Assembly (NCBI GenBank): GCA_035308365.1
Contig: DATGGU010000015.1
Location: 1 to 20,867 of the forward strand
Origin: PALSA-505 sp035308365
Lineage (GTDB): Bacteria; Actinomycetota; Actinomycetes; Streptosporangiales; Streptosporangiaceae
Direction of reading: 5' to 3'
Length of the DNA: 20,867 nt
Shown: piece by piece, positions 7,885 through 15,114 of the stretch
How the letters are laid out: every line of letters starts with the position of its first letter
Numbering within the stretch: the first letter of the stretch is position 1
Notes under the pieces: generated by a model
Told to the model about the DNA's origin: nothing
The model's database searches: none
The model's input: only the letters and a program-made list of their open reading frames with translations
Position numbers and translations under genes: made by a program

Positions 7885-8939
7885 GGTCTCCTGACACCAG
7901 CTCAGTCCCTTCGTGCCGCCGCTGCCATGTCGGCGGCACTATGGAGAGGGCTGGGCGGCCTGGAAGGTAACGCCCGCTGGGCGACTAATGTCTTACGGCC
8001 CGCGAGCTAGCCCCATAGGGTTCCATAACCCTGCCATAGCCTTTGAGCTGCGGCTTCGCGGTTGACCAGCGGTGGTCGTGCTGCTCGCTTGGTACTCCTT
8101 GATCAGCCGGCCCCGAACTTCCGCCGTTGGATTCTCTCCGCTCGGGTGGATCCACCGTCGCAGGCTCATCGTGCTGCACCATCACCGAGCTACCAGATGA
8201 TCATGCGTGATTGCTCGGCTGCCCGGGTAGTGCCCGGCAGCAGCCGTCCCTGTCTGGCACTGCATGGCACTGAGTCTCGGTGGATTGCGTATTTCTCATC
8301 AGCATTTTAGCGTACAGGTGCTGGTAAATCGTATTAGTCGAATGTTAGATCAGTAGACTCTTAATCCGCGGATACAACAAGGCTGGTCATAGGACACTGG
8401 CGCTCTGGCAGCCTGCGGGGTCATGCCTCGAACTCGAGAGTTCGGCAGCCTCAAACTCGTGCAATGTAGCTGCTGGAAGCATGGACATATCCGCGGCCTG
8501 GCCGGTGACAGCCCGCACGACAAGTAGAACAAAGCCTCCGCCGACCGCGTCCGTGGCCCATCCGTGGAAAGCCGACGGTCGGTGTGACCGCTGCCACCGT
8601 CCCCGTCCGTGGTTTTCCCGGTCGCGTCCGTGCGTCCTCCTGGCCCCACACGCCCTAGACGCCGTCCGCTATATGTCCGTGGATCTGTATCGATGGCCAC
8701 GCCCAGCCCACAAAACGGGGACGCGGCATGCTGTGACCGCAGCCGCCAGCTATCCTGCAGGTCAACTGTTTCCGCAGTTCAGATGGCATCGTACGGCTCT
8801 GTGTATGGCTGCTGGGGATGGTCGGGGTTGGCCCACGCATAGCCCACGCGGGCAGAGCCGACGGTCTGCTGAACCGCTTGCTTTAGGCGCAAAAGCCGGT
8901 GACACAAGATTGTGTCACCGGCTCTGACCTGGGAAATGT
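7885..8939. other. Gene-poor right end of E1 with arm-type repeats
   Basis: No convincing gene is seen in about 1 kb. The first part should hold the promoter of the sigma cluster, though no clear ECF promoter could be picked. A hairpin lies at 8218-8241 (GCTGCC/GGCAGC arms) with no T run, and another near 8015 (AGGGTT-CCAT-AACCCT). From 8549 to 8681 GTCCGTG occurs four times in direct orientation (8549, 8605, 8626, 8675), plus a one-base variant ATCCGTG at 8560. Bases 8660-8681 match 331-352 exactly, and 8549-8579 is an inverted near-copy of 422-451. This cluster looks like the second integrase-binding arm of E1. Confidence 0.5.
8891..8923 (-). terminator. Rho-independent terminator left of att2
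   Basis: A perfect 13-bp stem (8894-8906 with 8911-8923) closes a four-base loop AGAT. On the minus strand the stem ends in CCGGCT and runs straight into TTTT (8891-8894 on the plus strand). It sits about 17 bases beyond the 3' end of the tRNA fragment at att2, the position expected for a tRNA terminator read leftwards. Its sequence differs from the terminator beside att1, so it is likely part of the incoming element rather than a duplication of the host flank. Confidence 0.8.
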
Positions 8940-8990
8940 GTGGCAGGTGTTGGGTTCGAACCAACGTAGGCTAAGCCGACGGTTTTACAG
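8940..8990 (-). other. att2: second copy of the tRNA-Tyr 3' fragment
   Basis: All 51 bases are identical to 209-259 and 11361-11411. Outside the core both flanks differ: the encoded CCA of the other two copies is replaced by CAC, and the right side turns at once into an AT-rich stretch (ATATATCCAATATATATCC). The sharp loss of identity at both core borders shows where recombination took place. It is the junction between E1 and E2. Confidence 0.8.
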
Positions 8991-9328
8991 ATATATCCAA
9001 TATATATCCTGACCTGCGGCTACGCAGACCGGACCTGAACTTCACCAGCTATTCGCCGAACTGCCGGATGAGCGTCTGGTCACGTTCTGGCAGACCGACC
9101 GCGCGCTCCCCTGATCCGTAGAAAGCTACAGGCAGTCTCCTGACCTGGGGTTAGGGCTGCTGACCTGCATAGATGCCTGTCATCACCCCGCATCGTTGCG
9201 CGGCTTTGCGCAATGCGGTCCGGCCAGAATCCGGCCAGATGCTCGGCGGCGCGCCGCTGTTGTGCGACCGTCTGCGTTTCAGGGAGGACGTACGCCCAAG
9301 TTACCGCCGATTCCGCCCTCTTTGTAGT
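8991..9328. other. Left end of E2: AT-rich junction, decayed coding tail, no intact gene
   Basis: The AT-rich 20 bases after att2 stand out in this GC-rich window. From 9013 to TGA 9112-9114 one frame encodes 33 residues ending in LHQLFAELPDERLVTFWQTD plus RALP, which looks like a true protein C-terminus but has no start and an upstream stop at 9010; I treat it as a remnant of unknown family. The 21 bases at 9037-9057 recur with two mismatches at 11239-11259, near the other end of E2. CCGGCCAGA is repeated directly at 9222-9241. Nothing convincing is seen from 9115 to 9328. Confidence 0.4.
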
Positions 9329-9427
9329 CACAGCCTCGCCTACGCCAAGTGCATCCACGGCCGGGAAACGATCAACCGGAAACTGATCGAAGAAGCGCTC
9401 CGCGACGATGACGAGCCCTCGACGTGA
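9329..9427 (+). pseudogene. Remnant of a tyrosine integrase, C-terminus only
   Basis: The last 32 residues of this frame begin SLAYAKCIHGRETINRKL and end IEEALRDDDEPST. The pattern YAKCI-x-G-x(5-6)-N-R-x-IEEAL is the tail of actinobacterial tRNA-specific tyrosine recombinases, in which the tyrosine is the catalytic nucleophile; compare YQHCIHGHDDYASQQIEDAL in the E3 integrase. The coding upstream in this frame is not integrase-like, and the Arg/His box and core-binding domain are absent, so only the tail is left. It points away from att2, as the E3 integrase points away from att3, indicating that E2 once carried its own integrase, not closely related to that of E3. Confidence 0.6.
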
Positions 9428-9562
9428 CCACTTACGATCTGGGCATGACCGCCGAAGCGCGCCACACCAAGGGCGCCAACCCGTCTCTCTTGAAGAATCT
9501 CGACACGCAGAACTACACGTTCAAAACACTGCGAAGCTGGCTTACGTTCGCATGGCGAGGTG

Positions 9563-10942
9563 CTAGCTGGGGTTCCATAGATAGGTATTCCTGCCCCCGC
9601 AGATGGCGAGCATCCTTCCATTAGGGCTAAAGGCAAGCCCGATGTCCCCACTGGAATCCGGATTGGTGAAGGTGGCGATTATTTTCCGCCTCGCAATGTC
9701 CCAGAGGTACACATTGCCATTCAAGTCGGTGGTCGCAAGGGTATCGTTCACCGGGCTGAAGAGCGCATTTGGTGCTTCGCCTGGCGAACCGTCACCTCCT
9801 GGATCGGACAAGGCTGCGATGAGGTGATGATTCGTAACACTCCATAGGTAGGTCCGGCCGTCCCCGTCGCCAGTGGCCAGGATCTTCCCGTCAGGACTGA
9901 AGGTCGCGAACTCGGCGTTGCCCGAGTCGGGCTGCTGTTTATTACGGGGATCGGTGATTTTAGCGACGGTAGTGCCGTGTGAGACGCTGACCAACTCGGT
10001 CGCGCCGCCGTATTCAGCGATGGCGAGAAGCTTCCCATTAGGGCTGAATGCCACGGCCGACAGGCTAACCTGGTCACTTGGAGCGCTGATATCCCTGATG
10101 AGCCTTCTCGTCGCCGTGCTCCACAGCACCGTGTCACCCTCTGAGTCCTCCACGGCCAGTGTCTGACTGTCGGGACTGAAGGCGACATCCGCGACCGTTT
10201 CGCCATACTGCGGATCGAGTGACGCAGCCAAGCGATCACTGCCAGCATGCCAGAGGTAGGTGATGTCACCATTGGTGTCGCCAACCGCGAGGAGCTTGCC
10301 GTTCCGGCTGAACGCGCTGACGGGCATGTTGCCGCAGTCGGGACGGCCGTGCGGAGGAACGCTAAGACTGGTCTCAAGCTTGCGCGTGGCAACGCTCCAC
10401 AGGTACACGCGGCCGATGGCCCTCCCCTTCGCTTGGTTGCCAGTGCAGTCGTCAACCGCTACAGTTCTGCCGTCCGCGCTAAAGGTCACCGTGCCAGGAG
10501 CGGTGAGAAGACCCTCGGTGGCGTCATAGGTGTTATCCGGGCCCACTAGAGCCGTCACGGACTGGCCGCCGCCCGGCGGAGCGGGAGTGGGCTGACTGCC
10601 ACCGACAAGCTGCGATATGGCGAGGATTAGGACACCAATGGCGACCGCGCCGACGGGAATAGACCAGTACACGCGCCGCCAGGGAAGGGCTGGCAGCCGC
10701 CGTTGCATCCAGCGGCTTGTGTTAACCAGGCCAATCAATAAGAAGTAACCCAGTACCGGTATGGTGGTGACCAGTACCACCCAGAAGAGAACATGCTCCC
10801 AGATCGTGTGGCCACTACCGAGTGCTAGTGTGCCCCCCAAGGTCGCGGTCAGCGAACTGACTGTCATAGACCAGGTCATCGCTGGATTGCGAGCATTCAG
10901 CACGATCCGATCGTATGCCGGATGCTGTCTCGTAGAGGTCAC
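9563..10942 (-). CDS. Membrane-anchored WD40 repeat (seven-blade) protein
   Basis: A 459-residue protein. The N-terminus has a hydrophobic hairpin (WEHVLFWVVLVTTIPVLGYF) and a further helix (IPVGAVAIGVLILAISQLV), followed by a Pro/Gly linker and a beta-propeller of seven WD40 blades. Each blade has the pattern [AT]FS-x-[DN]-[GS]-x2-LA then a YLW-type strand: TFSADGRTVAV, AFSRNGKLLAV, AFSPDSQTLAV, AFSPNGKLLAI, TFSPDGKILAT, LFSPVNDTLAT and AFSPNGRMLAI. The start is GTG 10942 with AGAGGGA upstream. WD40 propellers are binding platforms; no enzyme domain is fused, and the target is unknown. Similar propellers occur as C-terminal parts of actinobacterial kinases and STAND proteins. It is the only intact gene of E2. 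Confidence 0.85.
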   Translation of the reverse strand: MTSTRQHPAYDRIVLNARNPAMTWSMTVSSLTATLGGTLALGSGHTIWEHVLFWVVLVTTIPVLGYFLLIGLVNTSRWMQRRLPALPWRRVYWSIPVGAVAIGVLILAISQLVGGSQPTPAPPGGGQSVTALVGPDNTYDATEGLLTAPGTVTFSADGRTVAVDDCTGNQAKGRAIGRVYLWSVATRKLETSLSVPPHGRPDCGNMPVSAFSRNGKLLAVGDTNGDITYLWHAGSDRLAASLDPQYGETVADVAFSPDSQTLAVEDSEGDTVLWSTATRRLIRDISAPSDQVSLSAVAFSPNGKLLAIAEYGGATELVSVSHGTTVAKITDPRNKQQPDSGNAEFATFSPDGKILATGDGDGRTYLWSVTNHHLIAALSDPGGDGSPGEAPNALFSPVNDTLATTDLNGNVYLWDIARRKIIATFTNPDSSGDIGLAFSPNGRMLAICGGRNTYLWNPS

Positions 10943-11360
10943 AACGATCCCTCTTTGTTCTCGATGTCAAGCGGAAGACGGAGGCGGCTTCGCCACCCAA
11001 ACTGCGGTCGATCCAAGGGCTCGGGTGCTTCGCGAGGTGTCGGCCGCCAAGCGATGTCGCCTCAATGGCGTCTTTCGTGACCACTCGCACTGTCCGTCCA
11101 TCGCGTCGGTCTCGAAGTACAAGGTGGACACGTCGTAGAGCGCCACGCTGGCCGATCGAGATCAAGCTCGCTCCGCCCGGGCAGCGAGTAGCCCCGTTGG
11201 CCCGGTCCTGAGACGCAGACTCCAGACCGCACTCCGCCGAACTTCACCACATATTCGCCACGACCAGCCGTAGACGGCCGGTCCGGGCCGGATACAGCCG
11301 GACATCCAAGCAACAGCCCCCGACCGCGTACACGCAGATCAGAGGCTGTTTTCCCTGGTG
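10943..11360. other. Right end of E2, no gene seen
   Basis: No supported gene. Bases 11239-11259 repeat 9037-9057 with two mismatches, and the preceding CAGACCG is also shared, giving a direct repeat near each end of E2. A weak hairpin (AACAGCC 11312-11318 with GGCTGTT 11344-11350, followed by TTTT) contains a smaller inner hairpin GCGT-AC-ACGC at 11326-11335 and could be a terminator. The promoter of the WD40 gene should lie just above 10942 but was not identified. Confidence 0.35.
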
Positions 11361-11415
11361 GTGGCAGGTGTTGGGTTCGAACCAACGTAGGCTAAGCCGA
11401 CGGTTTTACAGCCCG
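11359..11415 (-). other. att3: third copy of the tRNA-Tyr 3' fragment
   Basis: The 51-bp core 11361-11411 is identical to the cores at 209 and 8940, and like att1 it is followed on the minus strand by an encoded CCA (TGG at 11359-11361 on the plus strand). Its right flank continues with homology to the right flank of att1 for about 200 bases. No 5' half of the tRNA follows. It is the E2/E3 junction, and the frameshifted integrase begins about 580 bases to the right, pointing away from it. Confidence 0.8.
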
Positions 11416-11993
11416 TTCGCTCCACCCGAGTTATACGCCGCTGACCAGCGGATATGGCATTCGAGGCGGCGTCCCGGGCCGCTCCCGTCCGCTATGCGTC
11501 CGTGCGCCCATGGGTCAGCGGCGTCCTGGGCCTGTTAGGACGGTCGGGTGAACTGTCGGCTTCCACGGACGGCCACGGACAGGCTCCCCACAGGGAGTGG
11601 TCATGCTAAGCGTTTCCTCTGGCATCTTGCCGCTGACCTGCACCTTCAGGGTACCGGGCGGTTTCGCCGCCTCCTGCGCTGCCCTGACCGGTCAGAGTCA
11701 CTATCAGTCGGGTGAGAAACATCTGGCCGCGGTTATCAACCCGCTGCCCGCGTCATCAGGCTGTGGCTCGCGCGTCTGCCCTTCACGACAAGACCAGAAG
11801 ATCCCGCCCGCCAGGCGCAGCGCGGTCCGGGACAGCCGGAATAGGAGCGGTGATGACAACCGTCCCCGCTGGCCTCCTGCCGCGGCAGCTCAGGTCACCC
11901 CGGCTGCCGCCGGGCCGCGCGGGCACATGGCCAAGATCACTGGCGTGCCCCTCGGGGATGGCCGTGTTCCGATGCTTCACAGGAAGGTTGTTC
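11412..11993. other. Left end of E3: arm-type repeats and integrase leader
   Basis: Bases 11412-11607 are a diverged copy of 260-480. GTCCGTG occurs at 11498-11504 and inverted CACGGAC at 11564-11570 and 11574-11580, the latter two in tandem ten bases apart. The rest to 11993 holds open frames that run into the integrase frame but show no family likeness and no ribosome site, so I see leader or regulatory sequence rather than a gene. The region should contain the integrase promoter. Confidence 0.5.
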
Positions 11994-13468
11994 ATGGGTT
12001 CGTTTGATGTGCGGGTCTTCGCGATCCGGCGCCGGCCCGGCCGCGGCGCGTTCGAGGTCCGCTGGCGGGTCGCGGGCCAGGACAGGTCCCGGTCCTTCGC
12101 CACCCGGGCGCTGGCCGACAGCTACCGTGCCGAGCTCATCCGCGCCGCGCGCCGCGGCCAGGCCTTCGACCCAGCAACCGGGCAGCCCGCGTCCTGGGCC
12201 GCGCCGGAGCCGGTGACCGTGACCTGGTACCAGCACGCCGTAGCCTACGCGCAGATGAAATGGCCGCACCTGGCCCCGCATTCGCGGGCCAGCCTGGCCG
12301 ACGCGCTGGCCACCAGCACTCCCCTGCTCACCACCCCGGCCGGTCGCCGACCGCCCGCCCGCGCCCTGCGCACCGCCCTGTACCAGCAAGCCTTCACCCC
12401 CCAGCGGCAGCAGTCCCGAGAACCCGATCCAGGCGCCGCCCGCGCGCTGGCCTGGCTGCAGCGCGCGTCAGTGCCGCTCAGCCCGCTCACCGACCCGCGC
12501 GTCATCCGGGCCGCCCTCGACGGGCTGCGCACCCGGCTCAACGGGGCGCCCGCTGCGCCGAACACGATCAGCCGCAGACGGGCCGTGTTCCACGGCGCTC
12601 TCAGCTACGCTGTCGAACTCGGGCTGCTGCCCGCCAACCCCATCCACACCATCCGCTGGCGCGTGCCCAAAGCCGCCGCCGCGGTCAACCCGGCCACCGT
12701 CGCCAGCCCCGCCCAGGTCCAGACCATCCTGGATAGCATCCACCGCACCCGCCCCGAACTGGCCGCGTTCTTCGGCTGCCTCTACTACGCAGCGCTGCGC
12801 CCTGAAGAAGCCGTCGCCCTGCACCGGGACGACCTCACCCTCCCCCCGCACGGACGTGGCACGATCCTGCTCAGCACCGCCTGCCCGCGCATCGCCACCG
12901 CCTGGACCAGCACCGGCACCCCCTACGAGCCCCGCGGCCTCAAACACCGCCCCCACGGCGCCATCCGCGTCATCCCCATCCCGCCCGTCCTGACCAGCAT
13001 GCTCCACCGCCACCTCGCTGACCACGGCACCGCGCCCGACGGGCGGCTGTTCCGCGGCACCCGCGGCGGCCCTCTCAGCGAATCGGTCTACGGCCGCGCC
13101 TGGCACACCGCCCGCCACACTGCTCTTGGCCCCGACCTCGCCGCTACCCCCTCGCCCAACGCCCCTACGACCTGCGCCACGCCGCCCTGTCCCTGTGGCT
13201 CAACGCCACCAGCCAGCCCGCCGAAATCGCCGCCCGGGCCGGCAACACCACCCGCGTCCTGCACGACACCTACCAGCACTGCATCCACGGCCACGACGAC
13301 TACGCCAGCCAGCAAATCGAGGATGCCCTCGATACTGGCACCAGCAGCACGCCCACGGCACCACGCCACACAGCAGGCGGTCATCCGCGCCGCCGACACC
13401 AGCCTCACCCCATCCGCCGCACACCCACCAATCCCGCCCGCTCCCACAGGCCCATCACCAGGACATGA
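11994..13468 (+). pseudogene. Tyrosine recombinase/integrase with a single-base frameshift
   Basis: ATG 11994 follows AGGAAGG. With one base restored the product would have 491 residues. Residues 1-60 resemble an N-terminal arm-binding fold (FAIRRRPGRGAFEVRWRVAG, then SFATRALADSYRAELI). A core-binding region follows, then a catalytic domain: Arg I in CLYYAALRPEEAVALH, a Lys in GLKHRPHGAIRVIPIP, and after the break YDLRHAALSLWLN (the box II Arg, with Tyr in the first His position as is common in this group) and the nucleophile Tyr in LHDTYQHCIHG. The frame changes at a run of five Cs (13147-13151); six Cs would join both halves as TPLAQRPYDLRH. As written, translation continues to 13565 in a wrong, Pro/Thr-rich frame and lacks box II and the nucleophile, so the product is inactive unless the base call is wrong. 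Confidence 0.85.
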
Positions 13469-13781
13469 GCCGCATCCACGGCCGGCACCTGGCGAGCAGC
13501 CTCCCACCTGGGACCCCAACCCGCAGCGGCGACCACAGCACGTGAGCACCACCACCGAGCAGTAGCCGACACACCCCACACAAAAAAGCTGACTACGCGT
13601 CGCAGAATAGATGGATGGTGTCAGCAGGCGTCGTCGCGCAGAGTGATTACTCATGGGCGCGCATTGACCGACTGGCTATTGCTGTGGCTACCGGGACTCA
13701 GCCTGCAGGTCGACGCTGGCCTGCTGCGGCACCGCAGCCACCTGCCGCGGCGTTCTCTTAAATGGATGTTATATTCCATCT
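13469..13781. other. Intergenic region upstream of the HEPN/MNT pair
   Basis: No gene seen apart from the end of the out-of-frame integrase reading at 13565. AGATGGA at 13609-13615 is the exact inverse of TCCATCT at 13775-13781 immediately before the next start codon, which may mark paired operator half-sites. The rest contains the promoter described separately. Confidence 0.4.
13762..13781 (+). promoter_or_regulatory. Candidate leaderless promoter and operator of the TA pair
   Basis: A TATATT hexamer at 13770-13775 lies six bases before the ATG at 13782, which would place the transcript start at or next to the start codon, giving a leaderless mRNA; no Shine-Dalgarno sequence is present. ATGGA (13762-13766) and TCCAT (13775-13779) form an inverted repeat around the hexamer, a fitting operator for the HTH domain of the first gene. 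No strong -35 is seen. Confidence 0.45.
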
Positions 13782-14378
13782 ATGCGTAGTGATGCTCCCG
13801 CACTTATGCCGATTCTGCGCTCCCGCCACCTCGCCGAGATCTTGACCCTTCTCCTGCTGCACCCTGACACCGAGTACACGCTCAGCGAACTCGCCGCCAC
13901 GTTGGATCTGCCGCTGACCACGGTGCAACGTGAGGCAGTCAGGCTGGCCGGCGCCGGGCTGATCCGGGAACGCCGCGTGGGGCGGGCCAGACTAGTGTCG
14001 GCAGACCCAGCGGGGCGTTACACCGGGCCGCTAACTGAACTGCTTACCTTGGCGTTCGGGCCGCATCTGGTCATCGGCGAGGAGTTCGGCTGGCTGGATG
14101 CAGCCGCCGTGGCGATCTACGGTTCATGGGCAGCACGCTATGAGGGTATTCCCGGACGGCCGCCCAACGATATCGACGTCCTGGTCATCGGCGAGGTGGC
14201 CCGCCGCGACCTGTATGAGGCGGCCGAGCGCGCCGAACAGCGCCTCGGGTTGCAGGTCAACCCCGTCTTGTGCTCCCGGGCACGCTGGATCGCGGCCGCT
14301 GACCCGCTGATCCAGCAGATCCGCTCGGCGCCGGTTCTCTGGGTCACCGGAGAACCGCCACACGAGGAGAACAGCTGA
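13782..14378 (+). CDS. HTH-nucleotidyltransferase (MntA-like) antitoxin
   Basis: A 198-residue protein with a winged helix-turn-helix at about 17-75 (LAEILTLLLLHPDTEYTLSEL, then TTVQREAVRLAGAGLIRERR) fused to a minimal nucleotidyltransferase domain. The latter shows the fingerprint GSWAAR at 114-119 and ND-I-D-V at 129-133 (Asp130 and Asp132), the metal-binding pair of the pol-beta fold. In known MNT/HEPN systems the nucleotidyltransferase neutralises its HEPN partner by adding AMP. Here the HTH would let the same protein repress its own promoter. The stop overlaps the HEPN start (TGATG), a coupled two-gene unit. The start lacks a ribosome site, fitting leaderless translation. Confidence 0.85.
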   Translation: MRSDAPALMPILRSRHLAEILTLLLLHPDTEYTLSELAATLDLPLTTVQREAVRLAGAGLIRERRVGRARLVSADPAGRYTGPLTELLTLAFGPHLVIGEEFGWLDAAAVAIYGSWAARYEGIPGRPPNDIDVLVIGEVARRDLYEAAERAEQRLGLQVNPVLCSRARWIAAADPLIQQIRSAPVLWVTGEPPHEENS

Positions 14379-14830
14379 TGCGGTGGGGCGCCGGAGAGGC
14401 TGATATCGACCAACTGCTCGCGCAAAGGCACCTGGAGCGGGTGCAGGGCGCACAGGCAGACGGCAGATCATGGCTAGATAAGGCCCGGCAGACTCTGGAT
14501 GCGGCACGCCTGATAGCGCAGGCGGCACCTGACAGCAGCATCATCCTGGCCTACGATGCCGCCCGGCAGGCCTGCGTCGCCCTGCTCGCCCAGCAGGGCC
14601 TGCGACCGACCACAGCCGGCGGACATAAGGCCGTCGACGACGCGGTCCGAGCCCAGTTCGGCGCTGGCTTGCGAGCCTTCGGCGGACTGCGCCGACGACG
14701 CAACGAACTCGAGTACCCGGACTACCCGACCGAGAAAGCCAGCGGCGACGAGGCCGCCGAAGCTCTGGAGACTGCCAGCGAGATCATTGACGCCGCCTCC
14801 CAACTCCTCCCCAACCTCGGATTCTTCTGA
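14378..14830 (+). CDS. HEPN-domain protein (HepT-like toxin)
   Basis: A 150-residue, mostly helical protein. Helices include SWLDKARQTLDAARLIAQ and SSIILAYDAARQACVALLAQQ, the typical first half of a HEPN fold, and the motif RRRRNELEYPDY at 105-116. The canonical HEPN RNase motif is R-x(4-6)-H; here the His position is Tyr113, as in the SAV_6107-like branch, so RNase activity is uncertain. In HepT the Tyr of the RX4HXY motif is the AMP acceptor, and Tyr113 or Tyr116 could serve here. ATG 14378 overlaps the stop of the preceding gene, and GAGGAG lies about eight bases upstream. The pairing with an MNT gene supports a toxin-antitoxin or defence role. Confidence 0.82.
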   Translation: MRWGAGEADIDQLLAQRHLERVQGAQADGRSWLDKARQTLDAARLIAQAAPDSSIILAYDAARQACVALLAQQGLRPTTAGGHKAVDDAVRAQFGAGLRAFGGLRRRRNELEYPDYPTEKASGDEAAEALETASEIIDAASQLLPNLGFF

Positions 14831-15114
14831 TCACCGGCACAGCGGCACAACCAGCGTTAGCCGCGCCCACCACACTGCCGCCACAGGACAGCTTGACATA
14901 CGCGCGGTTACCGGCGCCGCCGTGAACAAGATAGAAGCCGCAGATACACACGTCGCCGCCAACCAGCCGTACCGACAGCTGACGCTCCGAAAATCCCCGA
15001 CAGTACATAAAAGGGAGCGTGACACCCGCATATCGCCGATTAGGAATTCCTACTTATCTGGAGGTCATTGCTGGGCTCTGCGCGCAGATTGTCCTGATCT
15101 GGTCGCTCGGGTTG
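14831..15114. other. Intergenic region, convergent genes
   Basis: The HEPN gene and the 303-aa hypothetical gene converge here. No terminator hairpin with a T run was found. A plus-strand frame from GTG 15019 includes a hydrophobic stretch but overlaps the end of the hypothetical gene by about 150 bases and is not called. AT content rises here and continues into the next gene. Confidence 0.3.

Larger units (their letters stand above)
260..8990. mobile_element. Integrative element E1 (att1 to att2), integrase-less
   Basis: Flanked by direct 51-bp tRNA-Tyr fragments 8.7 kb apart, with repeat-rich ends at 260-480 and 8549-8681 that share a 22-base exact repeat and an inverted repeat of about 30 bases. 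The cargo is a seven-gene minus-strand sigma/exporter cluster plus one small ORF. No recombinase is present. The layout is like that of a cis-mobilisable element, with att sites and binding arms but no integrase. The left end resembles that of E3, so an E3-type integrase could act on it; this is inference. Confidence 0.55.
8991..11411. mobile_element. Integrative element remnant E2 (att2 to att3)
   Basis: The unit is bounded by two exact 51-bp tRNA-Tyr fragments in direct orientation. It holds one cargo gene (WD40 protein) and an integrase C-terminal remnant near the left end. At 2.4 kb it has no transfer or replication genes. Its ends share their own 21-base direct repeat and lack the GTCCGTG series of E1 and E3, so it probably came from an element with a different integrase that recognised the same tRNA. 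Confidence 0.6.

Noticed and set aside
8218..8241. Hairpin with GCTGCC/GGCAGC arms
   Set aside because: No T run and no neighbouring gene end, so it is not supported as a terminator.
8348..8372. A stretch resembling the anticodon arm of tRNA-Lys(CTT), GACTCTTAATCCGCGG
   Set aside because: No T-arm, acceptor stem or CCA follows and no second copy exists in the window, so it is too short to call a tRNA relic or att site.
9424..9624. 66-codon frame overlapping the integrase remnant stop by GTGA
   Set aside because: The overlap looks like translational coupling, but the frame runs antisense into the end of the WD40 gene and resembles no family; most likely chance.
11712..11993. Upstream in-frame extension of the integrase
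   Set aside because: ATG 11994 has a strong AGGAAGG site and the family-like N-terminus begins there; the extension is low-complexity.
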